From CAZTAO01 sp964611645 (GTDB lineage: Bacteria > Armatimonadota > UBA5829): 64,000 nt of DNA. The stretch lies in contig CAZTAO010000013.1 of assembly GCA_964611645.1 (NCBI GenBank), positions 1 through 64,000 on the forward strand, read 5' to 3'. The notes beneath the pieces were generated by a model. That model searched no databases. It was not told where the DNA came from and saw nothing but the letters and a program-made list of their open reading frames with translations. Positions 17,384 to 25,820 of this stretch are shown here, piece after piece (within the stretch, counting starts at the first letter, position 1; the number at the start of each line of letters is the position of its first letter). The position numbers and the translations under genes are program-made.

Positions 17384-17776
17384 GTGAGCACAAATCAGCA
17401 GAGTAGAAGAACTTCGGTAGTGAAGGAAGTCGCCGTCGCTGCAATCGTAGTTGTCTGTGTCTTGGTGATGGGATATGCCTGGCTGCAACTCCACCTGGAC
17501 GCGCAATGGAACAGTTGGGTTAGTTCTGTGTGGATAGCCCGGCAGCCTGGGGCTACTAAAGATGACGTCCGCAAGTTGCTGGGTGAGCCGAATAGGATCT
17601 CCCCAGCGGCCGAGGTCTCCACGGGTATCGGTTTTCTGCCGCAGGCGGTGGTACCAGAGTCGGCCAAGTCAGCTATGGTGTACCGCAGTATGTTCCGACT
17701 TAGCCATTATTGGCGCACGGTGATCTGGTTGGATGCAAACGGCAAAGTGGTAGGCGCAAGCATGGGTGAGTCCTAG
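17384..17776 (+). CDS. Small single-pass membrane protein with SmpA/OmlA-like domain
   Basis: The 130-residue protein has one N-terminal membrane segment (VAVAAIVVVCVLVMGYAWLQL, about residues 15-35) and an outside domain with the pattern GATKDDVRKLLGEPNRIS followed by a beta-rich end (VIWLDANGKVVGASMG). This arrangement recalls BamE/SmpA-type small outer-envelope domains. GTG 17384 is chosen because AAAGGAG lies 7 bases upstream; an open frame continues to 17270 through repeat sequence. The gene has its own promoter. Function is not known; the protein at 56776 has a similar LLGKP region. Confidence 0.7.
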   Translation: MSTNQQSRRTSVVKEVAVAAIVVVCVLVMGYAWLQLHLDAQWNSWVSSVWIARQPGATKDDVRKLLGEPNRISPAAEVSTGIGFLPQAVVPESAKSAMVYRSMFRLSHYWRTVIWLDANGKVVGASMGES

Positions 17777-17819
17777 CAAGGGCTCATACGTACAACTCTG
17801 TATAACAATCGAGGTAAAA

Positions 17820-20054
17820 GTGCAACAACAAGACAAACATCCACGACCAATGGACTACGGTTTCAACTACCTGCCGACTGTGGAGCTTATCGACCACTTT
17901 GGGCCTTATTGGATCGAGCGGCGGTGCAGCTTTGAGCAGATGAAGTGCGACCTGCTGGCTATGCGGGCTATGAACAACCGGTTTGTGCGGTTTCATATTA
18001 TGCCCGCTAACCCAGAGCGGGACAGCCAGCCGGGAGCGGACCCTGTGGAGACTCCAAAGGACATTCACAAGGCCGTGGAGTTTGCGCACTCGCTGGGAAT
18101 GCGGGTGCACTGGGACATCTGGGCGCAGGATATTTTGAATATCACCGAGCAGGAAGTCCGGGACGCGGTGAGCGAGTTCAAGGGGTTGGCGACCAGCTAT
18201 CAAGTAGGCAACGAGCCGTATTTCCAATGGAGTTCGTCGGACAAATACTACGAGCACGCCCAGCGACTCATCGCGGCTGGCAAAGAAGTCGACCCATCGG
18301 CCAAGTTCTCCGTGGATATCTTCTCAACCGACCTCGCCTACATGCGCAAGAACTTCCCCGGCCTCTACGCCATGCTCGACATGGCAATGATCCACTACTA
18401 TTCAATGAACGACCAGCACGGCTGGAGCCAGGTCTACATTGAGCAGTTGGTACACTACGCAGGCGGCAAGGACAACAGGTTCAAGGAACTGTGGGACGAC
18501 CGGTTCATCGAGATCGAGTTCTACCCCGGCAGCTACGCCGAGTTCGACAAGGAGATATGGATTACCGAGACCACCGGCGCGGGGTTCCACCGCTATGCCG
18601 GGCAGACTCCCGAAGACGTGAAAGCCGGGAACTGGGAGGATGTCTGCACAGCAATCGCCCAGCGCACGGAAGTCACTCTGATGGGCCACCACTGCCTGCG
18701 GGACAAGATGAACTGGCGAGAGTTCGGCACCTCTCAGTGCGGGGTGCTGTATGTGGACGGCTCTCCCAAACCCCTGGCCCACGCGCACGCGAAGATGGCC
18801 AAACTCTCCCTGCCGGATTCCGATCTGGCGAAGTGGGTGAGCGTCTCGCTGACCGCCGACAAAGGCACCCTGTTTGTGCGAGTGGATAACAAGCTGGACC
18901 GCGACCTTAGCGGCACGCTGACATTCGAGGGCATAGGTTCCACCAGAGCGGTCAGCGCGCCGATAGAGGTGTGCATTCCCGCAGAAAGCGGTATATGCCG
19001 GGAGATACCACTCAAGTATGGCCAGCCGGACAGGTGCGCAACCTCGCAGGTGTTCTGCGTGTTCAAGGCGAAGGAATGGGGTTGGGAGTGCAACAACGCC
19101 GTGGGCTGGGCGAGTGTGACGCGGGACCAGGAGTTCGCGGTTGACCAGGATACGAAGCCTCTGAAAGGTGTGAGTTACGTTGGCGGGGTAAAATCCGTCA
19201 AGGAGTTCTTCGAGAAGTACCCTAACCCCGCAATCATCACCGGCGGCCTTATTGGCTTCGATTCCGAGATGGCTTACCGGCTCAAGAGCGTGATTCAGGC
19301 GAAGAGCGGGCTGGTGGTGGACACCGGCGCAACCATCAACGCCGCGCAGTATCTGGACAGGCCGCTGGTCATAGTCGGCAACCCGCAGGGCAACTACTAC
19401 GCCAAACTGGTGGAATCGCTGGCGGGTGCAGAGTGTAAGGTCTCCCAGGAGAACAGCAGCTTTGTGGCTGTGATAGAGGAGCCGTTCCACCCGAAGCAGT
19501 GGGCATCGGAAGTCGCCAACGCGATAGGCTACGCCTACTGCCCTGCCTGCCTGTATGTGGGGGGAATAGATGAGCGGGGCATCCAGCGGGCAACCTATGA
19601 CCTCATCAGGAGGCTGTGGCTGGACGGTTCGATAGAAGTCGTCGATAAGCAGGTCGGCGAGAACCCGATTACCGGAAACCAACTGGCGCAGTTCCGCGTC
19701 GACCTCGACCCCGGCGACTACCGCGTTACCCTGCTGCTTGGCAAAGCGGGAGCAGGCAACCTGACCAAGGTGCTGGACCGTGGGAAGGAGGTCGGCAGTA
19801 TATGGACCGACCAATCCGCCCAGAGCTTCACCTACTACGCCGAAGCTCAGGACGGACACCTGATAATCGGCCTCAGCAACCAACCGGACATGAGTTGGGC
19901 TGTTGCAGGCATGGAAATAGCCCACGCCGGCTTCCTGGCCGATTACCGCAACTTCGTGTTCTCCACCAACCCGGACGAGGAAGTGCCGCAGGGGGCGATA
20001 CTGGTGACTCGGGATACGGAATACACTCCTGAGCGGAAGTTTGGGTGGGTGTGA
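17820..20054 (+). CDS. Clan GH-A glycoside hydrolase, no signal peptide
   Basis: This 744-residue protein has an N-terminal TIM barrel with the two clan-A carboxylates placed as expected: YQVGNEP gives the acid/base candidate Glu132 and IWITETTG gives the nucleophile candidate Glu250. Fold landmarks are MRVHWDIW, AMIHYYSM and MGHHCLRD. The remaining 450 residues contain a beta-sandwich (about 360-460), an alpha/beta region (AIITGGLIGFDSEMAYRLKS) and a C-terminal beta domain. No secretion signal is present, so it is probably cytoplasmic and would act on imported oligosaccharides. Start GTG 17820 has GAGG six bases upstream; ATG 17850 is possible. The exact GH family cannot be named by eye. Confidence 0.75.
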   Translation: MQQQDKHPRPMDYGFNYLPTVELIDHFGPYWIERRCSFEQMKCDLLAMRAMNNRFVRFHIMPANPERDSQPGADPVETPKDIHKAVEFAHSLGMRVHWDIWAQDILNITEQEVRDAVSEFKGLATSYQVGNEPYFQWSSSDKYYEHAQRLIAAGKEVDPSAKFSVDIFSTDLAYMRKNFPGLYAMLDMAMIHYYSMNDQHGWSQVYIEQLVHYAGGKDNRFKELWDDRFIEIEFYPGSYAEFDKEIWITETTGAGFHRYAGQTPEDVKAGNWEDVCTAIAQRTEVTLMGHHCLRDKMNWREFGTSQCGVLYVDGSPKPLAHAHAKMAKLSLPDSDLAKWVSVSLTADKGTLFVRVDNKLDRDLSGTLTFEGIGSTRAVSAPIEVCIPAESGICREIPLKYGQPDRCATSQVFCVFKAKEWGWECNNAVGWASVTRDQEFAVDQDTKPLKGVSYVGGVKSVKEFFEKYPNPAIITGGLIGFDSEMAYRLKSVIQAKSGLVVDTGATINAAQYLDRPLVIVGNPQGNYYAKLVESLAGAECKVSQENSSFVAVIEEPFHPKQWASEVANAIGYAYCPACLYVGGIDERGIQRATYDLIRRLWLDGSIEVVDKQVGENPITGNQLAQFRVDLDPGDYRVTLLLGKAGAGNLTKVLDRGKEVGSIWTDQSAQSFTYYAEAQDGHLIIGLSNQPDMSWAVAGMEIAHAGFLADYRNFVFSTNPDEEVPQGAILVTRDTEYTPERKFGWV

Positions 20055-20081
20055 GCAGAACTAACTGATGCGAGCAACATA

Positions 20082-20174
20082 GTCATTCCGAGGAGGAACG
20101 ACGAGGGATCCGCTTTTCGCTACCGAGTGTCTGTCAACAGCAGATTCCTCAGTCGCAGGCTCCTTCGGAATGAC
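20082..20174. repeat. Intergenic palindromic repeat, family B
   Basis: GTCATTCCGAGGAGGAACG at the left end and CTCCTTCGGAATGAC at the right end, with an inner CAGATTCCTCAG arm. The element fills most of the gap before the sialidase-like gene at 20202. Confidence 0.87.
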
Positions 20175-20201
20175 AAATGCATTATAGGAGTTATCGAAAC
20201 A

Positions 20202-21635
20202 ATGGACGAACTAACCAAACTGCGATCCCAGTTGGCGGAGATGACCGTTGAACTGGAGGAACTGTACAAGCCGGACGAGAACGGCGTGTGGGCGGCGGAC
20301 TTCACTCAGAAGTGTGACGACCTCAGGGCCAAGATGCGAGCGGTGACCAAGGAGATCGAGAAGATCGATCCTAATGCATTCGCCACCAGCTACCACTACG
20401 AGCTTCCGCCGGAGACCAACGCCCCCGAAGGGTCGCATACGCTGGTGCCGATACCCGGAGACCGCCACTGCGCCCGCAACAGCGAACAGGCGATCATAGA
20501 GCTACAAGACGGCAGGCTGCTGATGGGGTGGTCGGAGTTTTACGAGGGCGCGGGCGATGACTGGAGCCCCTGCCGCCTCGCCCGGAAGATCAGCTCGGAT
20601 GGTGGAGTTACCTGGTCCGAGACCACCACCATGCTGGAAAACGAAGCCCAGCAGGCCACGATGGAAGTAGACTTCGTGCGAGTCCCAAGCGGCGACATCT
20701 GCCTGTTCTACCTGAAGAAGAACTCCAACAACGACTGCCGGGTGATGATGCGCAAGAGTAAGGACGACGGCGCGACATGGGGCGAGGCCAAGCAGTTGTC
20801 CGACTGGCAGGGGTGCGCGGCCACCACCAACGACCGCGCAATTCTCACCACCAAAGGACGGATTATCCTGCCGTTCTACTACTCCATGAACGACGAATTC
20901 GCGCAGCCCTGCTTTGGCGCGTGCCAGGTGTTCTACTCAGACGATGAAGGCGAGACCTGGGGCATATCCATGCCGCCTCTCTCCGCGCCGTTCTCAGCCT
21001 CAGGGGCATTTGAACCTGCGGTGGTCGAGCTATACGACGGCAGCATAATGATGTTCCTGCGCAACTCAAGCGGGCGGATATGGCAGTCGATTTCGCGCGA
21101 CGGCGGCGCAAGGTGGGGCCGCCCCACCGCGACCGAGCTTGCCACCAGCGGCTCGCCGATCTGCCTGAAGCGCATTCCCAACAGCAGCGACATTATGTGC
21201 ATCTGGAACCAGTGCTCGAAGCAGGAGATCGAGTGGGGGTTCGTTCGAGACCGCCTCTCCTGCGCCATCAGCTCTGACGACGGCAAGACCTGGGGCCATT
21301 TCAAGAACCTGGAATCGCTCAACGACATTACGCAGGTCAAACCCGCGCCCATTGGGGAAAGCCCCAAGAGCAACTTGGTAAGCTGGGGAAGCCCGATGCC
21401 GGTGTCAGGCCCGCTGAACTGCTGCTATCCATCGTGCACGTTTGTTGGGGATAACGCGATAATATGCTATGATTTCCCAACAGGCTACTGCGGCATCAAG
21501 ATGCGGATCCTGCCGATTAGCTGGTTCTACGACGACAACGCGCCGTCCCTGCGCACCATATACCCGGATGGCCGGACTGACAGAGACCTGTACCAAATGA
21601 CCCAAATCAGCGCCTCACCAAGGGCGTTTGGATAA
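20202..21635 (+). CDS. Sialidase-fold protein, non-exported type, copy 1
   Basis: The 477-residue product starts with a predicted coiled coil (LTKLRSQLAEMTVELEELYK) and lacks a signal peptide. The propeller carries five Asp-boxes: ISSDGGVTW, KSKDDGATW, YSDDEGETW, ISRDGGARW and ISSDDGKTW. ATG 20202 is preceded by ATAGGAG; the open frame upstream lies within a family B repeat. It is a close paralogue of 23163 and is followed by an exported sialidase-fold gene, as is its copy. Role: sugar hydrolase or sugar-binding protein acting inside the cell or exported by another route. The N-terminal coiled coil suggests oligomerisation. Confidence 0.85.
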   Translation: MDELTKLRSQLAEMTVELEELYKPDENGVWAADFTQKCDDLRAKMRAVTKEIEKIDPNAFATSYHYELPPETNAPEGSHTLVPIPGDRHCARNSEQAIIELQDGRLLMGWSEFYEGAGDDWSPCRLARKISSDGGVTWSETTTMLENEAQQATMEVDFVRVPSGDICLFYLKKNSNNDCRVMMRKSKDDGATWGEAKQLSDWQGCAATTNDRAILTTKGRIILPFYYSMNDEFAQPCFGACQVFYSDDEGETWGISMPPLSAPFSASGAFEPAVVELYDGSIMMFLRNSSGRIWQSISRDGGARWGRPTATELATSGSPICLKRIPNSSDIMCIWNQCSKQEIEWGFVRDRLSCAISSDDGKTWGHFKNLESLNDITQVKPAPIGESPKSNLVSWGSPMPVSGPLNCCYPSCTFVGDNAIICYDFPTGYCGIKMRILPISWFYDDNAPSLRTIYPDGRTDRDLYQMTQISASPRAFG

Positions 21636-21639
21636 CGTT

Positions 21640-21907
21640 CCCCCTCCGCGCCAGGAGGGGGTTAGGGGGCGGTTCTTCAAGCGTAAGGTTTATTGACAAT
21701 GTAACCTGGAAGGAACCCCAACCCTCTCCCAGCGAGGAGAGGGAGCAGCGTTCCCCCTCCTCGCTAGGAGGCGCTGGCCGAAAGCAGCCCCTAGCGAAGC
21801 GGGGCTGCGAAAGGCGGGTTAGGGGGCGGTTCTCCTAGCGTAACGTCTATCGGTACTGTAGCGCAGAAGGAACCTCTCCCCAACCCTCTCCCGGCGGGGA
21901 GAGGGAG
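21640..21907. repeat. Two tandem family C palindromes
   Basis: CCCCCTCCGCGCCAGGAGGG with GGGGGCGGTTCTTC starts copy one. Copy two starts with CCCCCTCCTCGCTAGGAGG near 21752 and ends at CCCGGCGGGGAGAGGGAG. Together they fill the 292-base gap between copy 1 sialidase genes; the corresponding gap in the duplicated pair is 27 bases. Confidence 0.85.
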
Positions 21908-21927
21908 CAAGACGAAAGGAATCTAAC

Positions 21928-23133
21928 TTGAACTACCTGGTCACCTGTATCTGCGCAGCTCTGGAGGTTGCTGCCTGCTCCGTGAGCCTCGCTGCCGATC
22001 CGCCTAAGAAGGTGGAAGTCGTGGACTTCGTCCAGAAGGTGATCTACCACTCACCGCAAACCCCTGGCTACACTTCCTGGGTGGGGCTTTGGCAGATGCC
22101 TAACGGCCGGATTCGTTGCGACTTCAACGAGGTCAGCGGCCCAAAGGACGCCACGGTCTCGAATGTGCCTGTTTTTGAGTCGGCGGATGAGGGCGAGACA
22201 TGGACCCGGCTGCCTGCCATCAATCCGACCATGACACTGCAGTCCAAATCCGGCTACTACCAGTATGGCAAAGGCTCCAACCGGGGCACGGTGGTCTTGC
22301 AGGATGGAACAATGGTGAGGCCGGTCTGCCTCCCCGACGCAGAGATGACTTTTGAGACTGCCGGTTATGTGGAGCGTTCCACGGATGGCGGGAAGACCTG
22401 GGGCAAGAAGATATATGTTCTGCCAGTGAAGGATTACCAGGTTCTGGCGATGATTGTCAGGCAGCTTCGAGACGGCCGGCTGGTGCTGTTTGCAGGATGC
22501 TGGAGCAAGACTAACGGCACTCCCGGCCAGTTCAGAGTTCCCTGGGGCACACGTGAATTGGGTGGGCTCGTCAAGATGATGTTCGTGTCGTCGGACAAAG
22601 GCAAAACCTGGTGCAAGCCGATTGTGCTGATGCCGGAGGATGTCGGGGCCTGCGAAGAGAGCGACTTCTGCGAACTGCCCAACGGCGACCTGTTCTGGGT
22701 CCACCGTGTAACCCACTTCCCTGACCACGAGACCGAGCGAGTGAAGTCCCCATTTGCAGTTAAGATGGGCACGACTCCTCCGCTGTCATACTGGTATCAG
22801 GACCGGATGCAAAGCATTGTACACAAGAAGGGCAAGACGTTCGTGGCGGGTGAGTGCGAGCCTGCCAACATTCCCCACAGCGGCTACCCGATGGTCATGT
22901 ACACCCAGGAGGGTATTGTTCTGCATCTCGCTACCGACGGTGTGAATTGGACCTCCGACCTCGGCAAGACCTGGACCAGAATAGATATGCCAGGCACACC
23001 CTATTACCCCAGGGCGCTTCAGTTGAAAGATGGCAAGTTTGTGGTAGTCGGCCACATAGGCTCCGACGACAACTACGGAACCGTCGACCAGAGCATCGTG
23101 CAACAAACATTCCGGCTGAAGATTACCAGATAG
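21928..23133 (+). CDS. Exported sialidase-fold protein, copy 1
   Basis: The 401-residue product starts with a hydrophobic leader (MNYLVTCICAALEVAAC) that has no positive charge at its N-terminus. Both a type I site after SLA and a lipobox-like VAAC are possible. Four Asp-boxes follow: ESADEGETW, RSTDGGKTW, VSSDKGKTW and TSDLGKTW. The start is TTG 21928 with GAAAGGA 8 bases upstream, the same spacing as in the paralogue at 24633. It is paired with the non-exported gene at 20202. Likely an envelope or secreted sugar hydrolase. Confidence 0.82.
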   Translation: MNYLVTCICAALEVAACSVSLAADPPKKVEVVDFVQKVIYHSPQTPGYTSWVGLWQMPNGRIRCDFNEVSGPKDATVSNVPVFESADEGETWTRLPAINPTMTLQSKSGYYQYGKGSNRGTVVLQDGTMVRPVCLPDAEMTFETAGYVERSTDGGKTWGKKIYVLPVKDYQVLAMIVRQLRDGRLVLFAGCWSKTNGTPGQFRVPWGTRELGGLVKMMFVSSDKGKTWCKPIVLMPEDVGACEESDFCELPNGDLFWVHRVTHFPDHETERVKSPFAVKMGTTPPLSYWYQDRMQSIVHKKGKTFVAGECEPANIPHSGYPMVMYTQEGIVLHLATDGVNWTSDLGKTWTRIDMPGTPYYPRALQLKDGKFVVVGHIGSDDNYGTVDQSIVQQTFRLKITR

Positions 23134-23162
23134 AATAATCCAGCATCAGGAGATAGAGATCA

Positions 23163-24605
23163 ATGGACGAACTGACTAGTCTGCGCGCACAGTTGGCAGA
23201 GCTGACTGAGGAACTCCAGGAACTGTATAAGCCCAATGAGAAAGGCGCCTACGCGCCGAATTTCACCCAGCGATGCGACGAGATAAACGCCAAATCTCGG
23301 CAGCTTCAGAAGGAGATCGAGAAGCTCGACCCCACTGCATTCGCGTCCAACTACAAGTACGAGCTTCCGCCCGAGACCAACCACCCGACAGGCTCGCACG
23401 CGCTGGTCCCGATCCTGGGCGACCGCAACAACGCCCGCAACAGCGAACAGGCTCTGATCGAGCTCAAAGATGGCCGACTGCTTCTGGCCTGGTCGCAGTT
23501 CTACGAAGGCGCGGGAGACGATTGGGCACCTGCGCAGATCGCTCAGAAGTTCTCTTCGGACGGCGGGCTGACTTGGTCCGACACCACCATCCTGCTTGAG
23601 AACGAGGGCAAGCAGGCTACCATGGAAGTCGACCTGCTCCGTATGCCCAGCGGCGACATCTGCCTGTTCTACTGCCAGAAGAACTCCAACGATGACCTCC
23701 GGGTGATGATGCGCAAGAGCAAGGACGACGGCAGGACCTGGGGCGAGTCCACTCGAATCTCCAACTGGCACGGCTACGTCGGCCTCACCAACGACCGCTC
23801 CATCCTCACCTCCAAAGGCCGTATAATACTGCCGTTCTGGTATTCGGTGAACGAGGCGTTTATGGAGCCGTGGTACTCTGTCTGCCAGGTATTCTACTCG
23901 GACGACGAAGGCGAGACCTGGGGGATGTCCATGCCCGCGCTTGCCGCGCCGTATTCCGCGGGTGGGTCCTCTGAGCCTGCCGTGGCTGAGCTTTCGGACG
24001 GCCGCATACTTATGTTCCTGCGCAACACCAGCGGCAGGATATGGCAGTCGATATCCAGCGACGCAGGAGTAACCTGGGAACCGCCGCATTCCACCGAACT
24101 GGCCGCCAGCGGGTCGCCGATATGTATGAAGAAGATTCCGGGCACAACCGACATTATGGTGGTTTGGAACCAGGCTTCCAAGGCTGAATTGGAGTGGGGC
24201 TACTGCCGCAACCGCCTCTCCGCCGCCATCAGCTCGGATGACGGCAAGACCTGGGGGCACTTCAAGAATCTGGAGTCGCTGGACGAGGTTGCGCAAGTCA
24301 AGCCTACGCCTATCGGGGAACCGGCCAAATCCAACACAGTCATCTGGGGCAGCCCCATGCCGCCATCAGGCCCGCTGAACTGCTCCTACCCATCGCTGAC
24401 CTTCGTGGGAGACAAGGCGCTGATCTGCTACGACTTCCCGACTGGCTACTGCGGGATCAAGCTGCGGATTCTGCCGATAAGCTGGTTCTACGATGACACC
24501 GTGCCACCGTCCCTTCGCACCGTATACCCGGACGGTCGCACCGACAGAGACCTCTGGGACATGACCCAGGTATGCGCATCGCCGAAGGCTTACGGGAACA
24601 CGTAA
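23163..24605 (+). CDS. Sialidase-fold protein, non-exported type, copy 2
   Basis: The 480-residue product is a tandem-duplicate paralogue of 20202. It has the same N-terminal coiled coil (LTSLRAQLAELTEELQELYK), no signal peptide, and five Asp-boxes (FSSDGGLTW, KSKDDGRTW, YSDDEGETW, ISSDAGVTW, ISSDDGKTW). The ends SWFYDD and YPDGRTDRDL are shared. AGGAGA precedes the ATG. It starts 29 bases after the exported copy 1 gene, so all four genes may be one transcript. Substrate unknown. Confidence 0.86.
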   Translation: MDELTSLRAQLAELTEELQELYKPNEKGAYAPNFTQRCDEINAKSRQLQKEIEKLDPTAFASNYKYELPPETNHPTGSHALVPILGDRNNARNSEQALIELKDGRLLLAWSQFYEGAGDDWAPAQIAQKFSSDGGLTWSDTTILLENEGKQATMEVDLLRMPSGDICLFYCQKNSNDDLRVMMRKSKDDGRTWGESTRISNWHGYVGLTNDRSILTSKGRIILPFWYSVNEAFMEPWYSVCQVFYSDDEGETWGMSMPALAAPYSAGGSSEPAVAELSDGRILMFLRNTSGRIWQSISSDAGVTWEPPHSTELAASGSPICMKKIPGTTDIMVVWNQASKAELEWGYCRNRLSAAISSDDGKTWGHFKNLESLDEVAQVKPTPIGEPAKSNTVIWGSPMPPSGPLNCSYPSLTFVGDKALICYDFPTGYCGIKLRILPISWFYDDTVPPSLRTVYPDGRTDRDLWDMTQVCASPKAYGNT

Positions 24606-24632
24606 GGCTGACAGTCTGAAAGGAAAACACCT

Positions 24633-25733
24633 GTGAACTACCCAGTCGCGTTTGCGTGCGCTGTTGCGCTGGCTGTAGCTGCCTGCTCGGCAGCCTTCGC
24701 CGGTCAACTCAAGGTCGAGGCAACCGACTTCTCCCAAAGGACAATTTACCACTCCCCGGAAACTCCTGGCTACACTTCCTGGTGTGGACTGTGGCAACTC
24801 CCGGACGGCAGGTTGCGCGCGGACTTCACCCAGATTACCGGGCCGAAGGACAACCCGGTCGGGACAGAGCCTATACTCGAGTCACTGGACGCCGGCGGCA
24901 CGTGGAAACAGATCGCCAACAACCCGACCAAGATAGTGCTCAACGGCGGGATACTCTGGGAAATCAGAGACTCCTGCCGGGGAATGGCTGTTCTGCCCGA
25001 CGGAACCCTGGTTAGGGCGATCCAGGCACCGGTGGAAGAATCGGCGAGCGGGTATGTGGAGCGCTCAAAGGATTGGGGAAAGACCTGGGGGCCGAAGATA
25101 TATGCCCTGCCAGTAAAAGAGTACAGAGTGTGGCCGACGCTCATCCGCAGGCTCCAGGATGGCAGGCTGGTGCTCTTCGGCGGCGTGTGGAAGCGCGGCG
25201 AAGGGGTCATGCTGCAGAACCTTGTGAAGACGATGTTTGTCTCATCCGACAACGGCAAGACCTGGGGCAAGCCGATAGTTATCATGCCGTCCGAGGTAGG
25301 CAAGTGCGAGGAGAGCGACTTCTGCGAACTGCCAAACGGCGATCTGTTCTGGGTCCACCGGGCCGTGCATTACAACTCCGAACCGCTGCAGACCCGGATG
25401 CAGAGTATCGTCCGAAAGAAGGGCAAGGACTTTGTAGCAGGCGATTGCGTGCCCTCCAAACTCCCGCACAGCGGCTACCCGATGGTTATGTACGCCAAAG
25501 AGGGTATCGTGCTGCATCTTGCCACCGACGGCGTGAACTGGACCACCGACCTAGGCAAAACCTGGACCCGCCTGGACATCCCCGGCACACCCTACTACCC
25601 CAAAGCCCTGCAGCTTAAGGACGGAAAGATCGTGCTGGTGGGACACGCCGGTTCCGATGACGTCTACGGGACCATCGACCAGAGCATCGTATACCAGGAG
25701 TTCCGACTGAATGTAACAAAGACAGCCGAGTAG
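24633..25733 (+). CDS. Exported sialidase-fold protein, copy 2
   Basis: The 366-residue product is the paralogue of 21928. It starts with GTG and a leader MNYPVAFACAVALAVAAC, again without N-terminal positive charge, with a possible lipobox VAAC. Asp-boxes: ESLDAGGTW, RSKDWGKTW, VSSDNGKTW and TTDLGKTW. It is about 35 residues shorter than copy 1, mainly from loops around residues 190-270. AAAGGA lies 7 bases upstream of the start. A low-complexity repeat directly follows the stop codon. Confidence 0.83.
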   Translation: MNYPVAFACAVALAVAACSAAFAGQLKVEATDFSQRTIYHSPETPGYTSWCGLWQLPDGRLRADFTQITGPKDNPVGTEPILESLDAGGTWKQIANNPTKIVLNGGILWEIRDSCRGMAVLPDGTLVRAIQAPVEESASGYVERSKDWGKTWGPKIYALPVKEYRVWPTLIRRLQDGRLVLFGGVWKRGEGVMLQNLVKTMFVSSDNGKTWGKPIVIMPSEVGKCEESDFCELPNGDLFWVHRAVHYNSEPLQTRMQSIVRKKGKDFVAGDCVPSKLPHSGYPMVMYAKEGIVLHLATDGVNWTTDLGKTWTRLDIPGTPYYPKALQLKDGKIVLVGHAGSDDVYGTIDQSIVYQEFRLNVTKTAE

Positions 25734-25802
25734 CTGAGGAGCAGAGAAGCCGAGAATCTGACAAACTCCTCAGCTCTCTGCTGCTCTGCTCTCCGCTGAT
25801 CC
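25734..25802. repeat. CTGAGGAGCAGAG low-complexity repeat (family G)
   Basis: The words CTGAGGAGCAGAGAAGC and CTCAGCTCTCTGCTGCTCTG face each other, giving a long imperfect hairpin. A relative lies at 28438-28520. Confidence 0.7.
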
Positions 25803-25820
25803 ACAAAGGAGACTTGCCGC

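Noticed and set aside
18402..19925. A 507-codon open frame on the minus strand inside the glycoside hydrolase gene at 17820
   Set aside because: It lies wholly opposite a gene with clear catalytic motifs, shows no domain and no ribosome site, and is a product of high-GC codon usage.
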